Source: Thermodesulfobacteriaceae bacterium (GTDB lineage: Bacteria > Desulfobacterota > Thermodesulfobacteria > Thermodesulfobacteriales > Thermodesulfatatoraceae). Taken from it: 50,274 bases of DNA. The stretch lies in NCBI GenBank assembly GCA_015494065.1, contig WGCA01000052.1:1-50274 (forward strand), in the 5' to 3' direction. Below, one piece after another: positions 43,767 to 50,274 of the stretch. The position numbers were made by a program, and so were the translations under genes. Under the pieces are notes generated by a model. It did not search any database and had not been told where the DNA came from. It saw nothing but the letters and a program-made list of their open reading frames with translations. How positions within the stretch are numbered: the first letter of the stretch is position 1; the number at the start of each line of letters is the position of its first letter.

Positions 43767-45032
43767 ATGCGTATTGAGCTTAACGAACCTCTGCCCATGA
43801 AACTTGGTATTAACGGTCTGGGTCGTATCGGTAAATTGACCCTTTGGCACCACGTGGCCCGCAAATCTTTTGACGAAATTGTGGTAAACCTGGGGCGTCA
43901 GGCCGGTCAGTCCCTGCAAGATATCGCCAACTATATTGAAAAGGATTCCACCTACGGCTGGCTTCCTGTCTATTTGTACGGGCACAAAGGCACCAGGGTT
44001 ATCGAAAACTTAAACGAAACCGAAGGGACCATGACTGTTGACGGGGTCAAGGTACGGGTGTTGAGGGAAAACAGGAATCCCAAAGACATTGGCTGGAAAA
44101 ACTACGGGGTCCGTCTGGTGGTTGATTCAACGGGACGTTTCAGGGACCCCACGGCTGATCCAGAAAATCCAGGCGGAGCCTTGAGAGGGCATCTGGCCGC
44201 GGGGGCGGAAAAGGTCATCCTTTCGGCCCCCTTTAAGATCAAGGAAAAGGGTGCGGAGATGCCCGAGGATGCGGTCACCGTAGTGTACGGCATCAACGAG
44301 GGGGAATATAACCCCGGAAAACACCGGGTGATCAGTGCCGCCTCTTGTACCACCACCTGTCTGGCCTATATGATGCGTCCCTTGCTCGATTATTTTGGGG
44401 CAGACCGTATCCTTTCCGCCTCCATGGTCACGGTGCACGCGGCCACCGCTTCCCAAGCCGTGTTAGACCGGGTCCCCAAGGCCGGGGCGACTGATTTGCG
44501 CAAGATCCGCAGCATTTTTAATAACATCATTCTGACCACCACCGGAGCCGCCAAGGCCTTGGCGCTAGTCATTCCGGAAATGAAAAAGATCGGCTTTATC
44601 GCTGAAAGTGTTCGTGTCCCCACCAACACCGGCAGCCTCATTGTCCTCGTGGTAAACATCCAAGACGAAAGCCTTGAGAACCGGGTGACGCGGGAGGTCA
44701 TCAATAAGATCTACGAAGAGGCCGCCAATGGTCCTTATAAACCTTATCTCTTATTTACTTTAGAACAGAACGTTTCTAGCGATATCATCGGCTATCCCGC
44801 TGCGGCGGCTATTATTGAAGGTGCCGAAACCCATACCCGTACCGGTTTGGTGCGGGTTGACCTCACCAAGGCCTGTGCTCCCGAGGGGCAAAAATTGGAA
44901 GGGCTTTCTTGCGCCCATATCGAGATCCCGGTGACCCAGGCTGTCATCTACGGCTGGTATGACAACGAATTTGGTTCTTATACCACCATGCTCGGGGAAC
45001 TGACCCTCCATATTGCTCAACAGATGCTTTAG
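43767..45032 (+). CDS. gap: Glyceraldehyde-3-phosphate dehydrogenase, long divergent form
   Basis: It interconverts glyceraldehyde 3-phosphate and 1,3-bisphosphoglycerate. The 421-residue protein exceeds the usual 330-340. NAD(P) motif [13 protein letters not shown] (16-28) is intact. The catalytic Cys194 lies in [14 protein letters not shown] and His224 in VTVHAATAS, both close to but not identical with the classic SNASCTTN and TVHAYT. NLGR follows the second beta strand instead of the Asp that favours NAD, hinting at NADP or dual use. AGGAGGGAGAAG supports the ATG at 43767 over one at 43797. It heads gap-pgk-tpiA-secG. Confidence 0.93.
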   Translation: MRIELNEPLPMKLGINGLGRIGKLTLWHHVARKSFDEIVVNLGRQAGQSLQDIANYIEKDSTYGWLPVYLYGHKGTRVIENLNETEGTMTVDGVKVRVLRENRNPKDIGWKNYGVRLVVDSTGRFRDPTADPENPGGALRGHLAAGAEKVILSAPFKIKEKGAEMPEDAVTVVYGINEGEYNPGKHRVISAASCTTTCLAYMMRPLLDYFGADRILSASMVTVHAATASQAVLDRVPKAGATDLRKIRSIFNNIILTTTGAAKALALVIPEMKKIGFIAESVRVPTNTGSLIVLVVNIQDESLENRVTREVINKIYEEAANGPYKPYLLFTLEQNVSSDIIGYPAAAAIIEGAETHTRTGLVRVDLTKACAPEGQKLEGLSCAHIEIPVTQAVIYGWYDNEFGSYTTMLGELTLHIAQQML

Positions 45033-45043
45033 GGGGGAGAGCC

Positions 45044-46222
45044 ATGAAGACCATTACCGAACTTAAACTGGCGCAAAGACCCACCTTGATCCGGGTGGAC
45101 TATAACGTACCCCTTAAAGACGGGGCCGTGGCCGACGATACCAGGTTGCGAGCCACCCTTCCTACCCTTCGTTACGCGCTGGAACAAAAGGCCAGGGTCA
45201 TCTTGGCCTCCCATCTCGGCCGGCCCAAGGGCAAAAGGGTCCCTGAACTCTCTTTGGCTCCGGTCGCCAAGAGGCTGGCGGAGCTTTTAGGTCAGGAGGT
45301 GAAGTTTGCTCCGGACTGTATCGGACCTGAGGTAGAAAAGATGGTGGCGGAACTGGCCCCGGGGGAAGTCCTGTTGCTTGAAAATTTACGTTTTCACGAA
45401 GGTGAGACCAAAAACGACCCGGAGTTTGCCAAGGCCCTGGCCCGTCTGGCCGAGGTATACGTGAACGACGCTTTTGCAGTCTGCCACCGGGCCCACGCCT
45501 CGGTGGTGGGGGTGGTGGCCTATATTTCCGAATGTGGGGCTGGTTTCTTGCTGGCCCGGGAGATCAAATACCTCACCACTTTGCTTGAGCGCCCGCAAAA
45601 GCCCGTAGCCCTGGTGATTGGTGGGGCCAAGGTTTCCACCAAAGTGGGAGTGCTGCGGAATCTTCTTGCCAGGATCGACAAACTCCTGATCGGCGGGGCC
45701 ATGGCCAATACCTTTTTGGTAGCGGAAGGTCTGACGGTAGGTACCTCCTTTTACGAAGAAGAGTTTGTGGAAGAGGCCAAAGCGGTGTTAGATGAAGCGG
45801 AGAGGCGCGGGGTTAAGGTCTATCTTCCGGTAGACGTGGTGGTGGCCCGGGATAAAGAGGCGGAAAAGGGAGAAAACGTCTGTATTTATGAAATCCCTGA
45901 AGACCAAGGGGTTTATGACATCGGCAAGGAGACAAGAAAGCTTTACGCCGCCGCGCTGGAAGGGATGGGAACTATTGTTTGGAACGGGCCCCTTGGCCTG
46001 TTTGAGAACCCTGCTTTCGCCAAAGGGACGGCCAAAGTGGCGCGTAAGGCGGCGGCCACCAACGCCGTGACCATCGTCGGGGGAGGAGATACCCTGCGGG
46101 CCCTCAAAAACGCCGGGGTTAAAAGGGCCTTTTCTTATCTCTCAACAGGAGGCGGGGCCTTTTTGGAATTTCTGGAGGGTAAAGAGTTGCCAGGCATTGC
46201 CGCGCTAAAGCAGAAAAACTAA
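45044..46222 (+). CDS. pgk: Phosphoglycerate kinase
   Basis: It transfers phosphate between 1,3-bisphosphoglycerate and ADP. The 392 residues show the substrate motif [13 protein letters not shown] (about 14-26), the [12 protein letters not shown] block, [14 protein letters not shown] and the nucleotide-binding end [43 protein letters not shown]. The length is normal. It begins 11 nt after gap with GGGGGGAGAGCC upstream of ATG. Confidence 0.97.
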   Translation: MKTITELKLAQRPTLIRVDYNVPLKDGAVADDTRLRATLPTLRYALEQKARVILASHLGRPKGKRVPELSLAPVAKRLAELLGQEVKFAPDCIGPEVEKMVAELAPGEVLLLENLRFHEGETKNDPEFAKALARLAEVYVNDAFAVCHRAHASVVGVVAYISECGAGFLLAREIKYLTTLLERPQKPVALVIGGAKVSTKVGVLRNLLARIDKLLIGGAMANTFLVAEGLTVGTSFYEEEFVEEAKAVLDEAERRGVKVYLPVDVVVARDKEAEKGENVCIYEIPEDQGVYDIGKETRKLYAAALEGMGTIVWNGPLGLFENPAFAKGTAKVARKAAATNAVTIVGGGDTLRALKNAGVKRAFSYLSTGGGAFLEFLEGKELPGIAALKQKN

Positions 46223-46236
46223 AGGAGGAGGTAGTA

Positions 46237-47001
46237 ATGAAACGGCGTCCCCTCATCGCGGGTAACTGGAAAATGCACAAGACCGTTCCTGAGACCCTGG
46301 CCTATATTGAGGCCTTTAAGCCCTTGGTGGCGGGGGTGGAGGACCGGGATATAATGCTTGCCCCGCCCTTTACGGCCCTTGACGCGGCTCAGCGCGCCCT
46401 GGAAGGGACCAATATCTCCCTAGGGGCGCAAAACTGTCACTGGGAAAGTGAAGGGGCCTTTACCGGAGAGATCTCCCCCAAGATGCTCGCGGACATTGGG
46501 GTAACTTACGTCATCATCGGTCATTCTGAAAGGAGACATATCTTTGGGGAAACCAACGAAATGATACGCCACAAGATAGAGGCGGCGCTTAAGTTTTCCT
46601 TAATTCCCATCCTTTGTATCGGTGAGACCTTGTCTGAAAGAGAGGCCGGCAGGACCTTTGAAGTCCTTGAGCAGCAACTAAAAGAGGGGCTTGAGGGTTT
46701 TTCTGCCGCTGACTTGAAAGAGCTGGTCATTGCTTACGAGCCGGTCTGGGCCATCGGTACAGGCAAGACCGCTACCCCGGAGCAAGCTGAGGAGGCGCAT
46801 GCTTTCTGCCGCAAACTGCTCAAAGATATGTTCGGAGAAGAGTTTGCCAAGAAGATCCGAATCCTTTACGGGGGTAGCGTAAAGCCGGAAAATATTGTAG
46901 GTCTAATGGCGCGTCCGGACATAGACGGAGCCCTGGTAGGTGGGGCCTCGCTAAAACCGGACGTCTTTGCAAGAATCGTGTGTTTTGGGAGGACTGAATA
47001 G
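46237..47001 (+). CDS. tpiA: Triosephosphate isomerase
   Basis: It interconverts dihydroxyacetone phosphate and glyceraldehyde 3-phosphate. Catalytic Asn10 and Lys12 (AGNWKMHK), His96 (IIGHSERR) and Glu168 (AYEPVWAIGTGKTAT) are all in place in 254 residues. Phosphate-binding loops YGGSVKPEN and LVGGASL are visible. It lies 14 nt after pgk, with AAAGGAGGAGGTAGTA before the ATG. Confidence 0.97.
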   Translation: MKRRPLIAGNWKMHKTVPETLAYIEAFKPLVAGVEDRDIMLAPPFTALDAAQRALEGTNISLGAQNCHWESEGAFTGEISPKMLADIGVTYVIIGHSERRHIFGETNEMIRHKIEAALKFSLIPILCIGETLSEREAGRTFEVLEQQLKEGLEGFSAADLKELVIAYEPVWAIGTGKTATPEQAEEAHAFCRKLLKDMFGEEFAKKIRILYGGSVKPENIVGLMARPDIDGALVGGASLKPDVFARIVCFGRTE

Positions 47002-47337
47002 ATGTTTACCGTCCTGGTCATCGTTCACGTAATCGTATGCATCTTCCTCATCGGGATCGTGCTGGTAAACGTGGGTAAAGGCTCCGAAGTAGGGGCTGTT
47101 TTTTCGGGCAGCCAGGCCATATTTGGTGGGGCAGGGCCTGGCACCTTTTTGAATAAAGTGACTACGGCCCTGGCCATCCTGTTTTTTGCCACTTCTTTAG
47201 CCCTTACCTATTTTTCGGCCCAAAGAACGGGCTCTCTTATGGAAAAACCCCCCAAGCTTGAAATTCCCGCCCCGGAAACCGCCACTCCGCCGGCGGCTAA
47301 TATCCCGGTCCCCACTGCTGAAGAGAAAAAAGATTAG
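47002..47337 (+). CDS. secG: Protein-export membrane protein SecG
   Basis: SecG is a small SecYEG translocon subunit. The 111 residues have two membrane helices (about 2-24 and 52-70) around the family loop GKGSEVGAVFSGSQAIFGGAGPGTFLNKVT. A Pro/Glu-rich cytoplasmic-facing tail follows. It begins at the base after the tpiA stop; tpiA-secG linkage is common in bacteria. Its end overlaps the converging hemA stop by 4 nt. Confidence 0.94.
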   Translation: MFTVLVIVHVIVCIFLIGIVLVNVGKGSEVGAVFSGSQAIFGGAGPGTFLNKVTTALAILFFATSLALTYFSAQRTGSLMEKPPKLEIPAPETATPPAANIPVPTAEEKKD

Positions 47338-48683
47338 TGTTTAGGGGCTTTTTCAAGGTCAGCAAGAATTGATTCTGGGGGAGAAGCCTCAAGGGGGGCC
47401 TCTCCGTCCAGGTTAAAGACCTTCCTGGTGAAGTCCACCACCTGTTGCCCGTCGCGGTGGTAACGGTTTTTGAGATAGATGATAGGGTCGTGCAGAAGTT
47501 TGTTTACCAGGGATTTGGTCATTACTTCTAGGGCCTCGCGGTCTTCTGGAGGCAGCTTAGTCTTGAGGTGGGCCAGGGTCTTTTCGAGCTCACGCCGTCT
47601 GATCTCTTCGGCTTTTCGGCGCAGGGCCACGATGGTGGGGTAGACTTTCAGTTGTTCAAGCCAGGCCTTAAACTTTAAGACCTCTTCTTCGATGATTCTT
47701 TCAGCCCTCAGGGCTTCTTTGCGGCGGTAGGCCAGGTTTTCCTCTACCACCGCCTTGAGGTCGTCAATATCGTAGAGGAAGACGTTTTCGATCTCGTTGG
47801 CCTCAGGGTCTATGTCCCTGGGTACGGCGATATCAATGAAGAAAATGGGGCGCATTTTGCGCGGGCGCATGAGTTTTTTGATCTGGGCCGCGGAAAGGAC
47901 GTAATGGGGAGCACCGGTGGAGGAGATGACGATGTCCACCTTTAAAAGGTAGTCTTCTATTTCTTCCAGGGAAATGGCCTCTCCCCGGAACTGTTTGGCC
48001 AGTTCGATAGCCCGGGAAAGGGTCCGGTTGGCTACGATGAGCTTAGTTACCCCTTGATTTAAAAGGTGTTGGGCCGCCAGTTCCGCCATTTCGCCGGCGC
48101 CGATGAGCATGGCCTGTTTGCCAGAGAGGTCACCAAATATCTTTTTGGCCAACTCCACCGCCGCATAACTTACAGAAACCGCGTGGCTTCCGATCCCGGT
48201 TTCCGAACGAATCCTTTTGGCCACGGAGAAGGCCTTGTGGAGCAGGCGGTTTAAGATGACCCCGGTGGCCCTCCTTTCCGCGGCCCGCCGGTAGGCTTCT
48301 TTTAACTGGCCAAGGATCTGGGGTTCCCCGAGCACCATGGAATCAAGCCCGGCTGCTACGCGAAAGAGATGGCGCACCGCCTCCTCGTTGCGGAAATAAT
48401 AAAGGTGTTTCTCAAAGAGGGAGACCTCTATGTCGTTGGCTTCGCCCCAGGCCTTTTTGCTCAATTCGACCGCGGTTTCAGGCTCGCGGCTGACGAGAAG
48501 CAACTCCACCCGGTTACAGGTTGAGAGGAAAAGGACTTCCCTTACCACGGGGATGCCCAGAAAGAGGTTTAGGGGGTCTAGGTCGCGCCCGGCAAAAGAG
48601 AGCTTTTCCCTCACCTCCACCGGGGCCGTACGGTGGTTTAGCCCGATCAAGATAAGGTGGTCTTTAACCGTGCCATTCGACAT
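47334..48683 (-). CDS. hemA: Glutamyl-tRNA reductase
   Basis: It reduces glutamyl-tRNA(Glu) to glutamate-1-semialdehyde, the first step of C5 haem synthesis. The 449 residues include GLNHRTAPVEVREKLSF (14-30), the thioester Cys56 in LSTCNRVELL, GEPQILGQLKEAY, the NADPH fold MLIGAGEMAELAAQHLLNQG and the C-terminal dimerisation helices. The start overlaps ccsB by 20 nt, so haem supply and cytochrome assembly are linked in one operon. A downstream siroheme gene is not present. Confidence 0.95.
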   Translation of the reverse strand: MSNGTVKDHLILIGLNHRTAPVEVREKLSFAGRDLDPLNLFLGIPVVREVLFLSTCNRVELLLVSREPETAVELSKKAWGEANDIEVSLFEKHLYYFRNEEAVRHLFRVAAGLDSMVLGEPQILGQLKEAYRRAAERRATGVILNRLLHKAFSVAKRIRSETGIGSHAVSVSYAAVELAKKIFGDLSGKQAMLIGAGEMAELAAQHLLNQGVTKLIVANRTLSRAIELAKQFRGEAISLEEIEDYLLKVDIVISSTGAPHYVLSAAQIKKLMRPRKMRPIFFIDIAVPRDIDPEANEIENVFLYDIDDLKAVVEENLAYRRKEALRAERIIEEEVLKFKAWLEQLKVYPTIVALRRKAEEIRRRELEKTLAHLKTKLPPEDREALEVMTKSLVNKLLHDPIIYLKNRYHRDGQQVVDFTRKVFNLDGEAPLEASPPESILADLEKAPKH

Positions 48684-49494
48684 AGGTGTGTGCTCCGGGG
48701 ACGTAAAGATTTACGATAAAGAAAGATATAAGCCAGGCCATAAAGCCCACCAAGGAGAGCCAGGCGGCCTTGCGGCCCCGCCAGCCCACCGCTAACCTCT
48801 CGTGCAGAAGGGCCGCATAAATCAACCACATGATGAGCGACCACGTCTCTTTAGGGTCCCAACTCCAGTAAGAACCCCAGGCCTCTTCCGCCCAGACCGC
48901 TCCGGTAATAATACCCACCGTTAAAAGGGGAAAACCTATTTTTAAAGATAATTCGTTAATGCGGTCAAGCACCTCAAGGGAAGGGAGTCTTTTAAACCAC
49001 CCTCCCAGTTTCTTCTTTTTGATCTGACGCTCCTGAATGAGATACATGACCCCACTGGCGGCGGCCAAAATAAAAAAACCATATGAGACCAGGGAAATGG
49101 CCGCGTGGATGGGGAGCCAGAAGCTTTTAAGCACCGGGGGTAGGGGCAGGATCTCTTTGGGGCAAAAAGAAGAGTAGACCAGCAGGATGGTGGCCACCGG
49201 GAGGACAAAGGCCCCCAGGGTTTTGGCCTGTTTGAAGCGTCTGTCAATGATGAGGTAGCCCAATACCAGGCCCCAGCTGAGAAACGAAGTGGCTTCAAAG
49301 AGATTGGTAAGAGGAGGGTGCCCGGCCTCTACCCACCGCAGGATGATGCTTAGCGAGTGAAAGGCAAAACCTAAAAGGAGGGTATAATAGGCCCCCTTGG
49401 CCGCCTCTTTCTTTAAGGTGTAAAGGTAAACGAAATAACCTACCGTAGCGATGGCATAGACGATTAAGGCCAGCTTAAAGAAAAAGAGATTCAT
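48664..49494 (-). CDS. ccsB: Cytochrome c biogenesis protein CcsA/CcsB (ResC-like)
   Basis: This inner-membrane protein handles haem for cytochrome c attachment in System II. The 276-residue product has about eight membrane helices and the tryptophan-rich haem-binding motif WGSYWSWDPKETWSL (about 203-217). Conserved His residues flank it (PIHAAISL, LHERLAV, GAHTY). Its ResB/Ccs1 partner is not in the window. The gene sits 46 nt after rpe and overlaps hemA by 20 nt. It would serve the tetrahaem cytochrome at 34 kb among others. Confidence 0.93.
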   Translation of the reverse strand: MNLFFFKLALIVYAIATVGYFVYLYTLKKEAAKGAYYTLLLGFAFHSLSIILRWVEAGHPPLTNLFEATSFLSWGLVLGYLIIDRRFKQAKTLGAFVLPVATILLVYSSFCPKEILPLPPVLKSFWLPIHAAISLVSYGFFILAAASGVMYLIQERQIKKKKLGGWFKRLPSLEVLDRINELSLKIGFPLLTVGIITGAVWAEEAWGSYWSWDPKETWSLIMWLIYAALLHERLAVGWRGRKAAWLSLVGFMAWLISFFIVNLYVPGAHTYVEWHG

Positions 49495-49540
49495 GGTTTT
49501 AAGGGTGCCATAAAGGCCAAGGTTTGTGAAGTAAATAAGG

Positions 49541-50209
49541 TTAAATGGCCAGTGTTTCGGTAATTTTTTGGCGGAAGGCCTTGATGGTGGCGGCGTAATC
49601 AGGGGTGTTGAAGATGGCCGACCCCGCCACCAGGATGTCAGCTCCGGCGCGGACTACCTCTGGCAGCGTTTCCAGGTTAACACCCCCGTCTATCTCCACC
49701 GGAAGATCAAGCCCGTAAGCCGCGATCATTTCCTTAAGGGCCCTTACTTTCTTTAAGGCGGAGGGAATAAATTTTTGTCCTCCAAAGCCAGGGTTTACGC
49801 TCATAATGAGGACGTAGTCTATCTCTTCCAAGATATAGGTCAAGCTTTCCAACGGGGTGGCCGGGTTTAATACCACTCCTGCCTTCTTTCCCAGCTCCTT
49901 GATCCGGGAGACGGTACGGTGGAGGTGAACACAGGCCTCCACGTGGACGGATATCCAGTCCGCCCCGGCCCTGGTGAAGGCCTCCAGGTACTGGTCGGGG
50001 TTTTCGATCATCAGGTGGACGTCAAAGGGGAGTCTGGTCACCGGTCTGATAGCCTCAACCACCAAAGGGCCGATGGTAAGGTTGGGGACGAAATGACCGT
50101 CCATCACGTCTATGTGGATGAGATCCGCCCCGGCCTCTTCTACTGCCTGGACTTCTTCGGCCAAACGGCCAAAGTCTGCCGACAAGATCGAAGGTGCAAG
50201 CTTAATCAT
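49541..50209 (-). CDS. rpe: Ribulose-phosphate 3-epimerase
   Basis: It interconverts ribulose 5-phosphate and xylulose 5-phosphate in the pentose phosphate pathway. The 222 residues carry the TIM-barrel motifs [30 protein letters not shown] (H32, D34), [10 protein letters not shown] (H65), [14 protein letters not shown] and the catalytic Asp in VEIDGGVN. The length is standard. The ATG is preceded by GAGG and overlaps the end of an upstream frame by 8 nt. Confidence 0.97.
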   Translation of the reverse strand: MIKLAPSILSADFGRLAEEVQAVEEAGADLIHIDVMDGHFVPNLTIGPLVVEAIRPVTRLPFDVHLMIENPDQYLEAFTRAGADWISVHVEACVHLHRTVSRIKELGKKAGVVLNPATPLESLTYILEEIDYVLIMSVNPGFGGQKFIPSALKKVRALKEMIAAYGLDLPVEIDGGVNLETLPEVVRAGADILVAGSAIFNTPDYAATIKAFRQKITETLAI

Positions 50210-50273
50210 GCTTGAACCTCGGAAAATGGACGATCTTTTCCTTGCTTTTAGGGGGTTCCTTGGGGGGTGTGGG
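50202..50273 (-). CDS. C-terminal tail of an unidentified protein (partial, cut by window edge)
   Basis: On the minus strand a frame open from the window edge ends at TAA (50204-50202) and reads [23 protein letters not shown]. It overlaps the rpe start by 8 nt, as expected of the preceding operon gene. The Pro/Lys-rich tail does not identify a family. Confidence 0.4.
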   Translation of the reverse strand, partial: PTPPKEPPKSKEKIVHFPRFKHD

Positions 50274-50274
50274 G

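Noticed and set aside
43507-43800. 97-codon plus-strand frame before gap
   Set aside because: It overlaps the well-supported gap start and has no domain.
1-50274. CRISPR array, rRNA genes, prophage or IS transposase
   Set aside because: No regularly spaced identical repeats, rRNA-like sequence, phage structural genes or transposase domains were seen.

Overview
This window looks like chromosomal DNA of an anaerobic, chemolithotrophic or sulfur-metabolising Gram-negative bacterium. Thermodesulfobacteriota (the Thermodesulfobacteria / Desulfobacteria side) is my best guess. The reasons are a tetrahaem class III-type cytochrome c, heterodisulfide reductase subunits HdrC and HdrB, an exported superoxide reductase, a bacteriohemerythrin, tungstate and nickel uptake systems, an archaeal-type fructose-bisphosphatase, a TrpB2-type tryptophan synthase beta chain and RND efflux with an outer-membrane lipoprotein. 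A thermophilic lifestyle is likely from the protein flavour (charged, Lys/Glu-rich, compact genes) but is not proven here.

Layout. 1-5.9 kb is an accessory island. It holds the tail of a Phd-type antitoxin and an internally deleted PIN toxin, then a very large (1731 aa) DUF1998-type helicase that ends in a probable PD-(D/E)XK nuclease domain. After that comes an AT-rich spacer with a perfect 34-bp palindrome, then a second, even more collapsed copy of the same toxin-antitoxin locus, lying directly against tRNA-Leu(CAG) and tRNA-Arg(CCG). 6.1-12.1 kb (minus strand) reads lon-ku-ligD-leuC-leuD. Lon, Ku and the stand-alone LigD ligase are translationally coupled, an unusual arrangement for bacterial end joining. 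12.3-20.9 kb (plus strand) carries a LysR regulator, an outer-membrane protein, trpB2, recG, hom, a CheD-like protein without its catalytic His, and an HDOD protein. 20.8-23.1 kb (minus) has an orphan FlhB-C-terminal protein, RNase G and MoaE. 23.2-27.2 kb (plus) has FBPase, cysS, cvpA and mazG.

27.3-34.5 kb (minus) has superoxide reductase, hemerythrin, an RND/MFP/OMF efflux operon and a tetrahaem cytochrome. 34.7-35.5 kb holds two tRNA-Ser genes, a TPR protein and tRNA-Leu(CAA). 36.1-39.4 kb (minus) is a five-gene ECF nickel (or cobalt) transporter, nikK-M-L-Q-O. Diverging from it at 39.4 kb is a tungstate importer tupABC, whose last gene overlaps an AT-rich, compositionally foreign hdrC-hdrB pair. 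43.8-47.3 kb is the glycolytic/gluconeogenic operon gap-pgk-tpiA-secG. 47.3-50.3 kb (minus) is an unidentified gene tail followed by rpe-ccsB-hemA.

How the genes fit together. gap, pgk, tpiA, fbp and rpe provide gluconeogenesis and pentose supply. hemA, ccsB and the cytochrome belong to haem and c-type cytochrome biogenesis. Nickel and tungstate uptake feed metalloenzymes such as hydrogenase, CO dehydrogenase or W-formate dehydrogenase, none of which lie in the window. Superoxide reductase and hemerythrin serve oxygen defence. The parts most worth a second look are the helicase-nuclease island between two decaying TA copies, the lon-ku-ligD operon, the degenerate CheD-HDOD pair, and the low-GC hdrCB insertion behind tupC. 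All identifications are by eye from translated sequence, motifs and context; no database search was run.
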